A stretch of DNA of 8,060 nucleotides from an uncultured Succinivibrio sp. (GCA_902772715.1 CACYBT010000364.1:1-8060); one strand, 5' to 3'. Numbered from the stretch's first letter, positions 1 to 6,008 are shown. The notes: generated by a model from the sequence alone, not told the origin. Program-made: numbers and translations.

Positions 1-171
1 CTGCGCAAAAATGCCACTGATACTGTGGTTATTCTCGAATTTAAGAGTGTTAAAAACGCCAGAGGCCGGCGCAAGGCTTTAATATCTAGAGCGGAAAATG
101 CCCTCGAGCAGATTATAAACAAGCAATATGCCAAAAACTATCTTGAAGATGGCTTGAGACGCGTGTTTTAA
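1..171 (+). CDS. C-terminal fragment of an AAA-ATPase-like protein with a PD-(D/E)XK nuclease domain (DUF1703 type)
   Basis: The window opens inside this gene; 56 codons in frame 1 end at TAA (169-171). The peptide contains VVILEFKS near residues 9-16, where E13-x-K15 fits the E-x-K half of a PD-(D/E)XK active site. It is followed by ENALEQIINKQYAKNY (about 32-47), the Q-x(5-6)-Y block typical of the DUF1703 C-terminal domain. In that family an N-terminal AAA-ATPase-like domain precedes this nuclease-like domain; the proteins are abundant, often in many copies, in gut anaerobes, and their role is not firmly established. The missing upstream part lies outside the window, so it cannot be said whether the gene is intact. 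No clear terminator follows. The identification rests on two short motifs in the right order. Confidence 0.7.
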   Translation: MRKNATDTVVILEFKSVKNARGRRKALISRAENALEQIINKQYAKNYLEDGLRRVF

Positions 172-356
172 GCGGTATTGGCTTTCAGCAAAGAATGCGT
201 GTTTAGAAGTTTAGGCAATCTTGCCAGGCCTCAAAAACCGTAATCATTTTCCTTTGCATATAACAAGAAAATTCATTTTCAAAACCTAAACCAGGATGCA
301 ATCCCTTAATTTGAGGTCTTTATTAAGGACTGTGAACGGTAACTGCGCCTTCTCAT

Positions 357-590
357 CTATGAGCAAATTTCTATATAAAATGGATCACTGTTCTTTTTGG
401 CTCTTTTCTTTCCCGGAAGATATCCTGTAAATTCGTTGCTGTCATTATCTGTTTCATACCGGTGCTCCTCGGAGGCAATATCCTTTGAATTATCAGAGGA
501 ACTTGCCTTCATCACCCGTCTTCTGTAAACCAGATCACCAGGACCTAAAGTTGGTCTTGCAAGGACCGAATACACAAATTCCTGTGCCAT
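357..590 (-). CDS. Doubtful small hypothetical protein, 77 aa
   Basis: Minus-strand ORF from ATG (588-590) to a stop at 357-359. The peptide is hydrophilic, with a basic patch (VYRRRVMK), a central Ser/Asp/Glu-rich stretch and a second basic patch (GKKRAKK). It has no signal peptide, no membrane segment and no motif that I recognise. A G-rich run (GGGGGTGGAG) sits directly before the ATG, rather close for a ribosome site. A much better AAGGAGGAG lies about 30 bases upstream but has no start codon at normal distance, and the frame is closed by TAA just before the G-run. It is the only gene-like ORF on this strand and sits in AT-rich intergenic DNA, so it may be a chance ORF or the remnant of a larger gene. 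Confidence 0.25.
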   Translation of the reverse strand: MAQEFVYSVLARPTLGPGDLVYRRRVMKASSSDNSKDIASEEHRYETDNDSNEFTGYLPGKKRAKKNSDPFYIEICS

Positions 591-685
591 ACTCCACCCC
601 CGTGTTTAAAAAATGCTCCTCCTTATACTTATTTATCGGCAAATTTTAGAGTTTGTTTACGCATAACACAAAATTTAACCATAAA

Positions 686-725
686 TTGAACCTAGATTTT
701 TGTAAATATCATACAACAGGTTCAA
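686..725. repeat. Nested palindrome upstream of the hinT promoter
   Basis: TTGAACCT (686-693) is a perfect 8-bp inverted match to AGGTTCAA (718-725). Inside the 24-base loop a second perfect pair occurs, TTGTA (700-704) with TACAA (712-716). The outer arms end about 40 bases before the putative -35 box of hinT. The structure could be an operator, a cruciform or an RNA stem; the sequence does not decide between these. Confidence 0.5.
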
Positions 726-764
726 CGAACAAAGTCACAGGCATATTGGGAAAGTCTTAGTAAA

Positions 765-792
765 TTTAGTTTGGCCTTATTTATGTTATAAT
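765..792 (+). promoter_or_regulatory. Putative sigma70-type promoter for hinT
   Basis: A perfect TATAAT -10 box lies at 787-792. Sixteen bases upstream is TTTAGT (765-770), a weak -35 match. Transcription would start near 799, giving a leader of about 100 bases. This is the only consensus -10 hexamer with any partner in the gap before hinT. A single consensus hexamer in AT-rich DNA can occur by chance. Confidence 0.45.
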
Positions 793-857
793 TATAAAAG
801 AGAAGCACAAAAGTGAAGGTTGCTTTTCCTTTTGATCTCATGAAACACTGTACTTAT

Positions 858-901
858 AAGGAGAATACGGAGAGTTATCTTACTTAATCCGTAAATTTGT
901 T
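858..901 (+). promoter_or_regulatory. hinT ribosome-binding leader with a hairpin between Shine-Dalgarno and start codon
   Basis: AAGGAG (858-863) is the only good Shine-Dalgarno sequence before hinT but lies 38 bases from the ATG at 902. Between them TACGGA (866-871) pairs perfectly with TCCGTA (888-893) around a 16-base loop. If folded, the hairpin leaves 2 + 8 = 10 unpaired bases between AAGGAG and ATG, close to ordinary spacing. No ATG, GTG or TTG occurs in the hinT frame between the upstream stop (857-859) and 902, so no earlier start is available. The motifs are seen; the role is inferred. Confidence 0.45.
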
Positions 902-1261
902 ATGACTGAAGAAACCATTTTTACCAAAATCATCAACGGTACCATTCCTTCCAAAACCATTTATCATGATGATGAAGTTACTGCCTTTTTAGATATCAAT
1001 CCTAAAGCACAGCATCACATTCTCATTGTCACCAATAAACCCATCCCTTCGGTAGCACAGGTAGAAAAAGAAGATGAAAAAACCTTAGGGCATCTTTTTA
1101 TCGTAGCCAAAAAGATTGCAGAAGATTTAGGGGTCGGTGAAAGCGGTTATCGTCTTATTGTCAATGTAGGCAAGGATGGATGCCAGGAAGTACCGCACCT
1201 GCACATGCACCTTTTGGCTGGTGGAAATCTTGGCGGTTTTGGCTTTCCAGAAAAAAAATAA
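902..1261 (+). CDS. hinT: HinT, HIT-family purine nucleoside phosphoramidase
   Basis: This 119-residue protein has the same length as E. coli HinT. HinT hydrolyses adenosine phosphoramidates and acyl-AMP adducts, including lysyl-AMP, in the cytoplasm. The HIT signature is complete: HLHMHLL at residues 99-105, with H101 in the position of the nucleophilic histidine and H99 and H103 flanking it. The N-terminal TIFTKIINGTIPSKTIYHDD (5-24) and the segment around FLDINPKAQHHILIV (29-43) are typical of the family. The ATG at 902 is the first possible start in this frame; it lacks an adjacent Shine-Dalgarno sequence (see the leader entry). The lipoprotein gene follows after 56 bases and probably shares the transcript, an arrangement known from E. 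coli, where hinT precedes ycfL and lpoB. Confidence 0.96.
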   Translation: MTEETIFTKIINGTIPSKTIYHDDEVTAFLDINPKAQHHILIVTNKPIPSVAQVEKEDEKTLGHLFIVAKKIAEDLGVGESGYRLIVNVGKDGCQEVPHLHMHLLAGGNLGGFGFPEKK

Positions 1262-1277
1262 AGCAGTTTTGACTAAC

Positions 1278-1297
1278 GGTTAAAGCTAACTTTAACC
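1278..1297 (+). other. Intercistronic hairpin between hinT and the lipoprotein gene
   Basis: GGTTAAAG (1278-1285) pairs perfectly with CTTTAACC (1290-1297) around the loop CTAA. No T-run follows, so it does not look like a rho-independent terminator. It lies 20 bases before the start of the lipoprotein gene and could act as a processing or stability element of a shared mRNA; that role is inferred. Confidence 0.5.
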
Positions 1298-1317
1298 TCA
1301 ACAACAGACACAGGATT

Positions 1318-2229
1318 ATGAAAAACCAACTTTCCCTACTTATTTTACTAGGCGCATTCGCCATAAGCGGATGTAATAGTGCACTCTATGACTCCTCAGT
1401 GGACATAAACGGCAATAAAGTAGATCTTTCAAAAAATGGGCCTAGAGCACAACAGAATACTCAAAAAAATCAGGAAACTACAAAAAATAAGCCAGTAGTT
1501 TTGGATACTGCCACGCAGAAAAGTCAGGTGGAACAGGCTATTGAGTCTGAGGCTAATCAGAACCAAGATCCAAAATACGTGCCTAATCACAATCTTGACG
1601 TACAGACTGTAAACATTGGGGCCAATCAGTACGATCCGCTCAACAGTACCTCTGCCTCCGCTCTGCCAAAGGCCTTTGATCCAGACTCTACTTTGGCTCC
1701 TGTCGCGCCAGTTATCCCGCTATCACAGAATGCAGTTCCAGAGGCTAAACAGGAGGCTTTGGAACAGAACTCTGCCCCCTTTGTAAGCAATACACAAAGC
1801 AGTGCTTTGGGAGCACTTAGCGCTGATAAATGCAGCACACCACTTAAAGCCAATATTCATGAAGAAGCCTATAAACTTACTTTAGGTCAGGCCGAGCGAC
1901 TAAAAGATGAAAACGGTCCAATATATGTCTCAAAAACCATAATTGCCGACTCTCTAAAAAACTGCATTTCTGATGTTTCTCTTGCCATCAACCAGGCTTT
2001 CACCGAAAACAATGTGTCCACGGTTTTAGGACAGAATAACACTCTTGTACAGAATGCCGGACAGTCAAGTATCATTCCGCAGCTGATTCGCGCCTGCAAA
2101 CAGTCAAATATTCCACTTATCAATGTCTCCTTTATAAGACATATTGGCAATAAGGTGGTACTGACAATTCGCAATATCAGAGTCAAAGACGGAATTACCC
2201 TAGTACAGAACACCAAGCAGATCCAGTAG
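1318..2229 (+). CDS. Outer-membrane-type lipoprotein, LpoB-like by position and architecture
   Basis: This 303-residue protein starts with a lipoprotein signal peptide: MKNQ, a hydrophobic core (5-16), and the lipobox ISGC with lipidation at C19. Residue +2 is Asn, not Asp, which favours sorting to the outer membrane. Residues about 25-170 form a Q/N/A/P/S-rich linker likely to be disordered. Residues about 175-303 look folded: GPIYVSK (200-206), a likely helix around DVSLAINQAFTENN (219-232) and C-terminal strands (267-300), with cysteines at 172, 216 and 260. A lipid anchor, long linker and small C-terminal domain, together with the place just after hinT, match LpoB, the outer-membrane activator of penicillin-binding protein PBP1B. 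Sequence similarity to LpoB is not obvious by eye, so the function is inferred. AGGA (1312-1315) is only two bases from the ATG. A terminator follows the gene. Confidence 0.85.
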   Translation: MKNQLSLLILLGAFAISGCNSALYDSSVDINGNKVDLSKNGPRAQQNTQKNQETTKNKPVVLDTATQKSQVEQAIESEANQNQDPKYVPNHNLDVQTVNIGANQYDPLNSTSASALPKAFDPDSTLAPVAPVIPLSQNAVPEAKQEALEQNSAPFVSNTQSSALGALSADKCSTPLKANIHEEAYKLTLGQAERLKDENGPIYVSKTIIADSLKNCISDVSLAINQAFTENNVSTVLGQNNTLVQNAGQSSIIPQLIRACKQSNIPLINVSFIRHIGNKVVLTIRNIRVKDGITLVQNTKQIQ

Positions 2230-2243
2230 TAATTGCATCAAGT

Positions 2244-2275
2244 AAAATCGCTTATAAAGGCGATTTTGTTTTATT
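2244..2275 (+). terminator. Rho-independent terminator after the hinT-lipoprotein pair
   Basis: AAAATCGC (2244-2251) pairs perfectly with GCGATTTT (2260-2267) around an 8-base loop, and the T-rich tract TTTTGTTTTATTT (2264-2276) follows. The stem is only moderately GC-rich. It begins 15 bases after the lipoprotein stop and its T-tract ends about 13 bases before the start of yheS. Confidence 0.7.
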
Positions 2276-2288
2276 TCGTAGAATTTTC

Positions 2289-4214
2289 ATGTTACATTTA
2301 AATAGCGCTACTCTCCAACGCGGTACGAAGGTACTTCTCGATAACAGTCAGCTCTCCATGTATGACAGTCAGAAAGTTGGAGTTATCGGACGCAACGGCT
2401 GTGGCAAATCATCACTTTTTGCTCTTATCAGAGGCAGACTTAGCCTTGAAAGTGGAAGCATCTCCATTCCTCATGACTATAAAATCTCCGAGGTTTCCCA
2501 ACAGACTCCTGCCCTTAGTATCAGTGCCTTAGACTATGTAAAGTCTGGTGATCTCGATATTTGTGCTCTGTTAAAGCAAAAAGATAAGGCTTATGCCCAA
2601 AACAATGGTGAGGCAATAGCGCTCATCGAGGATCAGCTCCTGATCCACGATTATTTTACTCTCGACAGTCGTGCCCGTATTCTGCTTCATGGGCTCTCCT
2701 TTAGTGAAGATGAAATGCATAAGGAGGTAAAAGAATTCTCCGGTGGACAGAGAATGCGGCTTAATCTTGCCTATGCCTTAATTTACAAGGCTAATTTGCT
2801 GCTGTTAGATGAACCTACCAATCACCTCGATTTAGATACCATTATATTTTTGGAAAATTATCTTAAATCCTATGCCGGTACCATCATGTGTATTTCCCAT
2901 GACCGTGATTTTCTCGATTCTTTCTGCACCCATATTCTGCATTTTGAATCCCAAAAACTAGTAATGTATACCGGTAATTATTCAGACTATGAACGTCTGC
3001 GTTCCGAGCGCATCAAAAATGAGCTCTCTTCCCGCAAGAAAGAAGAGGAAACACTCCGTCACATGCAGTCATTTGTGGAACGATTTCGCTACAAAGCCAG
3101 TAAAGCCAAACAGGCCCAGAGCATGTTAAAGGCTATCGACAAACTAAAATTCACAGCAGTAACCCAAGAAGAGTCCCCTTATCACATAACCTTTAGTGAA
3201 CCTGAACGTACCGTTGACATTCTCTGTGATTTGAAAAATTTAGACTGTGGCTATGGCGAGAAAACCATTCTTAAAAATATCAATCTCATGATTGTCAGAG
3301 GCGACAGGATAGGGCTTCTAGGTCGCAACGGTCAGGGCAAATCAACACTTATTAAAACCATTTTAGGACAGTTAAAAGCTATAAAAGGATCTGTAAGCTT
3401 AGGTAAAGATCTGCGTCTTGGCTATTTTGCGCAGCATGAAATGGAATCACTGCATGAGGATTTAAGTGCCCTTGACAATCTCAGGCTTATTGACAAAGAC
3501 GCCAAAGAAAAAGATCTGCGCACTTTTTTAGGTAGATTCTCATTTTCGGGAGACAAAGCCCTAGAATGTGTGCGCACCTTCTCAGGAGGAGAACAGGCTC
3601 GTCTGGCCCTAGCACTTATCGCCTATCAGAAACCCAATCTGCTGCTATTAGACGAACCTACCAACCATCTTGATCTTGAGATGCGAGAAGCACTTACTCT
3701 GGCTTTATCCACTTATAATGGCGCGCTAATTCTGGTCTCACATGACAGACATCTTCTTGAGGCCATCAGTGATAAGTTATGGCTTGTTGAAAACGGCGGT
3801 GTAAGTGAATTTAATGGTGATCTTAATGACTATCATGCCCACCTAATTGCCTTAGACAGGGAATATCGTGAGAAAATCAAAGAAAAAGCCAAAGAACATA
3901 AAGATGAACAGAAGGGACTTTTAGAAAACGTAAAAAACTATAAAAATCGTGAGGAACGCCGAACTCTTGCCAGAAAACGAGAGGAATTAAAACCGCTGAA
4001 AAAAGAGATTGCTGAACTTGAGAAAAAACAGCAGGAAATTACTAGTAAACTCAGTTATATAGACGCTTCTCTTCAAGATGAAAGTCTTTACACAGAAAAA
4101 AAAGATACCTTGGAGAATCTTTTGAAGGAACGTTCAAGGCTCGAGGAGGAACTAAAAGAAATTGAGGAAACCTGGATCATTAAACAGGATGAATATGAAA
4201 ATGCCATGTCATAA
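2289..4214 (+). CDS. yheS: YheS-type ABC-F ribosome-associated ATPase
   Basis: This 641-residue cytoplasmic protein has two ABC domains and no membrane segments, and is close to the 637 residues of E. coli YheS. ABC-F proteins bind the ribosomal E site and relieve stalled translation. ABC1: Walker A GRNGCGKS (34-41), signature FSGGQ (150-154), Walker B LLLLDE (170-175, E175 catalytic), switch H204. The inter-domain linker (about 236-300) carries the charged block KASKAKQAQS (269-278). ABC2: Walker A GRNGQGKS (345-352), signature FSGGE (431-435), Walker B LLLLDE (451-456, E456), switch H485. Both Walker B motifs continue into PTNHLD, typical of ABC-F. A Lys/Glu-rich C-terminal coiled coil spans about 520-635. 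All catalytic residues are present. No clear Shine-Dalgarno precedes the ATG, and a terminator lies just upstream, so the promoter must lie inside the previous gene or expression depends on readthrough. Confidence 0.93.
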   Translation: MLHLNSATLQRGTKVLLDNSQLSMYDSQKVGVIGRNGCGKSSLFALIRGRLSLESGSISIPHDYKISEVSQQTPALSISALDYVKSGDLDICALLKQKDKAYAQNNGEAIALIEDQLLIHDYFTLDSRARILLHGLSFSEDEMHKEVKEFSGGQRMRLNLAYALIYKANLLLLDEPTNHLDLDTIIFLENYLKSYAGTIMCISHDRDFLDSFCTHILHFESQKLVMYTGNYSDYERLRSERIKNELSSRKKEEETLRHMQSFVERFRYKASKAKQAQSMLKAIDKLKFTAVTQEESPYHITFSEPERTVDILCDLKNLDCGYGEKTILKNINLMIVRGDRIGLLGRNGQGKSTLIKTILGQLKAIKGSVSLGKDLRLGYFAQHEMESLHEDLSALDNLRLIDKDAKEKDLRTFLGRFSFSGDKALECVRTFSGGEQARLALALIAYQKPNLLLLDEPTNHLDLEMREALTLALSTYNGALILVSHDRHLLEAISDKLWLVENGGVSEFNGDLNDYHAHLIALDREYREKIKEKAKEHKDEQKGLLENVKNYKNREERRTLARKREELKPLKKEIAELEKKQQEITSKLSYIDASLQDESLYTEKKDTLENLLKERSRLEEELKEIEETWIIKQDEYENAMS

Positions 4215-4401
4215 AACTGACTGCTCACACTGACAGGTCCATAGGGGCTGATTAGTAAGTATTGATTCTAATTGTACGCCATCATCAGGTTTTAAGTTAC
4301 ATGTGTAAATATCTGTTTGAAGAGGACATTCTTTAAAAAGTAATCGCACGACCACATTAGCGGTGTATTTCTGCCTTTTTGCAAGAACATAGAGTCTATC
4401 A

Positions 4402-4422
4402 CCCTAATATTTGGCTTTAGGG
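4402..4422. other. Small perfect hairpin CCCTAA/TTAGGG
   Basis: CCCTAA (4402-4407) pairs with TTAGGG (4417-4422) around a 9-base loop. It has no T-run on either side, so a terminator role is unlikely. It lies about 110 bases upstream of the IS605-like end and may belong to the same element. Confidence 0.35.
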
Positions 4423-4479
4423 GTAACCTAAATTTTGAAACACTTCAATATCAAACAAAATATCGGTTTTGCCACAAAC

Positions 4480-4507
4480 TATTATATTAACCACAGACAA
4501 TATAATA
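4480..4507. other. AT-rich 9-bp hairpin next to the IS605-like end
   Basis: TATTATATT (4480-4488) pairs perfectly with AATATAATA (4499-4507) around the loop AACCACAGAC. It ends 19 bases before the TGACAG that opens the IS605-like hairpin. Nine perfect pairs are notable, though an all-AT stem is weak and easier to find by chance in this composition. Confidence 0.45.
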
Positions 4508-4525
4508 TCTAATCAAATGTGACTT

Positions 4526-4563
4526 TGACAGCTCCCCATGGCTGAAGCCAGGGGCTTTTCGGC
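4526..4563 (+). mobile_element. Orphan IS200/IS605-type right-end hairpin (no transposase)
   Basis: TGACAG is followed by a GC-rich imperfect hairpin: CCCC (4534-4537) and TGGC (4539-4542) pair with GCCA (4547-4550) and GGGG (4551-4554) around a TGAA loop, with one bulged A. The motif CCCCATGGCTGAAGCCAGGGG resembles the subterminal palindrome at the right end of IS200/IS605 (TnpB-bearing) elements, where it is recognised as single-stranded DNA and forms the 3' end of the TnpB guide RNA. No tnpA or tnpB reading frame lies beside it, so this would be a solo end or decayed copy. Against this, the CTTTTC tract after the stem also allows a weak intrinsic terminator. The assignment is from recall of the motif. 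Confidence 0.45.
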
Positions 4564-4867
4564 ACAATTTGGTAAAAGAAATTAATTTTCAAAACCTCAA
4601 TTTACTCAAATAATAACATCTCTCAATAATCCTCAATAGCGTAAATATGCTATGTTAGAATAAGTAAAAATTTGTAACTATTCACGGTTTTTTAAGAGAA
4701 TTAAACAAATTATCTTCAAAATTAAAGGCTTATTTAAAAAGGGACTTCGTTAATGTTCTTTGTCTGCAAGATTATCTCCAAAGACAATCTTGCCAAACCG
4801 TCATAACCTTAACCGCTCTTCTTTTGGATAAAACCAAAAAATACATTAATAGCATATACCAAATTGT
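4564..4867. mobile_element. Candidate 304-base miniature inverted-repeat element
   Basis: ACAATTTGGTA (4564-4574) is the exact reverse complement of 4857-4867. Extended to 25 bases (4564-4588 against 4843-4867) the arms match at 20 positions, including a second block ATTAAT. The match stops sharply at both outer edges. Inside are two further perfect inverted pairs: ACGGTTT/AAACCGT (4684-4690, 4795-4801) and GCAAGATT/AATCTTGC (4766-4773, 4786-4793). There is no coding potential. No target-site duplication is visible, which is against a recent insertion. It begins directly after the IS605-like hairpin. A structured RNA is the main alternative. Confidence 0.4.
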
Positions 4868-5031
4868 AATATTGATAATTTGATGGCTTCATTGAGAACT
4901 GTTAACAGATCTTTAAGAACGAAATTTTTAATGCTTTGTGATGTGTTTTATCATGATTTCGGGTAAAATAGAAAAAATTTGTTTGGTTAACTACTTACTT
5001 AAATCGTATTTTTTCATTCAAAGAGGTAATC

Positions 5032-5949
5032 ATGAGTGTTCTTGTCCTAGGTCATAAAAATCCTGATACTGATTCAATTGTTTCCGCCATTTCTTATGCC
5101 CATGTCTTAAAGGGGCGCGGTATTGATGCTAAAGCAGTAGCCCAGGGCACTCCTGCTCCTGAAAGTGAATTTGTATTACAAAAATTCGGACTTACTGCAC
5201 CTGAGGTGGTCAACTCTGTCAAAGATAAGGAGATCTACCTTGTGGATTATTCAGACCTTGCTCAGGCTCCAGAGGATATTAAAGACGCCAAGATTCTGGG
5301 GATCGTTGATCATCATAAATTAGGAGATCTCACCACCGACACACCGCTTGAGGCCTGGTTACAGCCATATGGTTGCTCAAACACCATCATCAAACTGATT
5401 GCTGACTACTATAAAGTCGAAATTCCAGCCAACATTGCCGGTGCTATGCTTTGTGCTATTCTTTCAGATACTGTGCTCTTTAAGAGTCCAACCTGTACTC
5501 CATTTGATAAAAAAGCCGCAGAAGAACTCGCCAAGATTGCAGGAGTAAGTGATTTAAATGCTCTGGGTATGGAAATGTTCAAAGCCAAATCTAATCTTAA
5601 TGCCTCACCTCGTGATCTTATCTTCCGTGATTTTAAAGATTTTGACATGGGCGGCAAGAAAATTGGAATCGGTCAGTTGGAGCTAATTTCCCTTGATATG
5701 ATTAGCGCCACTCTTAAACAGGAATTACAGGATGAGTTAAACAAAGTCAAGGGGGAAGGACGTCATTCGGCTCTGCTGGTGCTTACCGATATCATGAAGG
5801 AAGGCTCAGAACTTCTTTTGTGTTCTGACGATGAAAACACCATCCTTACTGCACTCAAGGGACAAAAGAGTGACAAAATCTGGCTTGATGGTGTAATGAG
5901 TCGCAAGAAGCAGGTGGTACCTCCTCTACAGGGCGCCTTCAAGGCTTAA
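5032..5949 (+). CDS. ppaC: Manganese-dependent inorganic pyrophosphatase (family II, DHH)
   Basis: This 305-residue cytoplasmic enzyme hydrolyses pyrophosphate to two phosphates, pulling biosynthetic reactions forward. All family II motifs are present. GHKNPDTDS (7-15) supplies H8, D12 and D14; VDYSD (71-75) supplies D72; the VDHH motif (92-95) supplies H94; SDT (145-147) supplies D146. These match the metal ligands known in B. subtilis PpaC. The C-terminal DHHA2 domain ends with SRKKQVVP (290-297), the substrate-binding block. Length is normal and there is no regulatory CBS insert. AGAGG (5022-5026) is well placed five bases before the ATG. The gene sits alone between the large gap and a strong terminator, so it is probably monocistronic. 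The family is common in Firmicutes and patchy in Gammaproteobacteria, which mostly use the unrelated family I enzyme (Ppa). Confidence 0.96.
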   Translation: MSVLVLGHKNPDTDSIVSAISYAHVLKGRGIDAKAVAQGTPAPESEFVLQKFGLTAPEVVNSVKDKEIYLVDYSDLAQAPEDIKDAKILGIVDHHKLGDLTTDTPLEAWLQPYGCSNTIIKLIADYYKVEIPANIAGAMLCAILSDTVLFKSPTCTPFDKKAAEELAKIAGVSDLNALGMEMFKAKSNLNASPRDLIFRDFKDFDMGGKKIGIGQLELISLDMISATLKQELQDELNKVKGEGRHSALLVLTDIMKEGSELLLCSDDENTILTALKGQKSDKIWLDGVMSRKKQVVPPLQGAFKA

Positions 5950-5952
5950 TTC

Positions 5953-5986
5953 AAATAAAGCCGGGAGTAAATCCTGGCTTTATTTT
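5953..5986 (+). terminator. Strong rho-independent terminator after ppaC
   Basis: AATAAAGCC (5954-5962) pairs with GGCTTTATT (5976-5984). The stem continues through one G-T pair and GGA/TCC (5964-5966, 5972-5974) to a GTAAA loop, making 13 pairs. The 3' arm is T-rich, ending in TTTATTTTAT, and the 5' flank is A-rich, so it could also stop minus-strand transcription. It lies just after the ppaC stop and only about 22 bases before rimO. Confidence 0.85.
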
Positions 5987-6008
5987 ATGTTTTAAGAGAA
6001 TTTTTTAA

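Larger units (their letters stand above)
172..901. other. Gene-poor region between the DUF1703-like gene and hinT
   Basis: This 730-base AT-rich stretch has no recognisable gene. It contains a 7-bp hairpin (CCTTAAT 304-310 with ATTAAGG 322-328), a doubtful minus-strand ORF (357-590), a nested palindrome (686-725), a probable promoter (765-792) and the hinT leader (about 799-901). Two short blocks, 216-226 and 265-287, recur in the large gap at 4564-4867. No tRNA, CRISPR repeat or transposase fragment was recognised. Confidence 0.7.
4215..5031. other. 817-base gene-free region with hairpins and inverted repeats
   Basis: No ORF of convincing size lies in this AT-rich gap. It holds a hairpin (4402-4422), an AT-rich hairpin (4480-4507), an IS200/IS605-like end hairpin (4526-4560), and a segment with terminal inverted repeats (4564-4867). 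No typical terminator follows yheS closely. The last 160 bases must contain the ppaC promoter: TAAAAT (4964-4969) is the best -10 candidate but has no good -35 partner. AGAGG (5022-5026) is a good ribosome site for ppaC. Confidence 0.75.

Noticed and set aside
1161..1364. Minus-strand ORF across the hinT-lipoprotein junction
   Set aside because: It overlaps two supported genes and the signal-peptide region, and its product shows no recognisable motif.
1626..2216. Minus-strand ORFs opposite the lipoprotein gene (1626-1853, 1887-2216)
   Set aside because: They lie wholly inside a supported gene, have no ribosome sites or known motifs, and are rich in residues expected from antisense reading.
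4215..5031. CRISPR array or tRNA in the large gap
   Set aside because: No regularly spaced direct repeats, no tRNA cloverleaf and no T-loop consensus GGTTCRA in a fitting context were seen.
4690..6002. Repeated 13-mer TTTTAAGAGAATT at 4690-4702 and 5990-6002
   Set aside because: The second copy is the rimO ribosome-site region. The first has no start codon after it, and the similarity does not extend beyond the AT-rich 13-mer.
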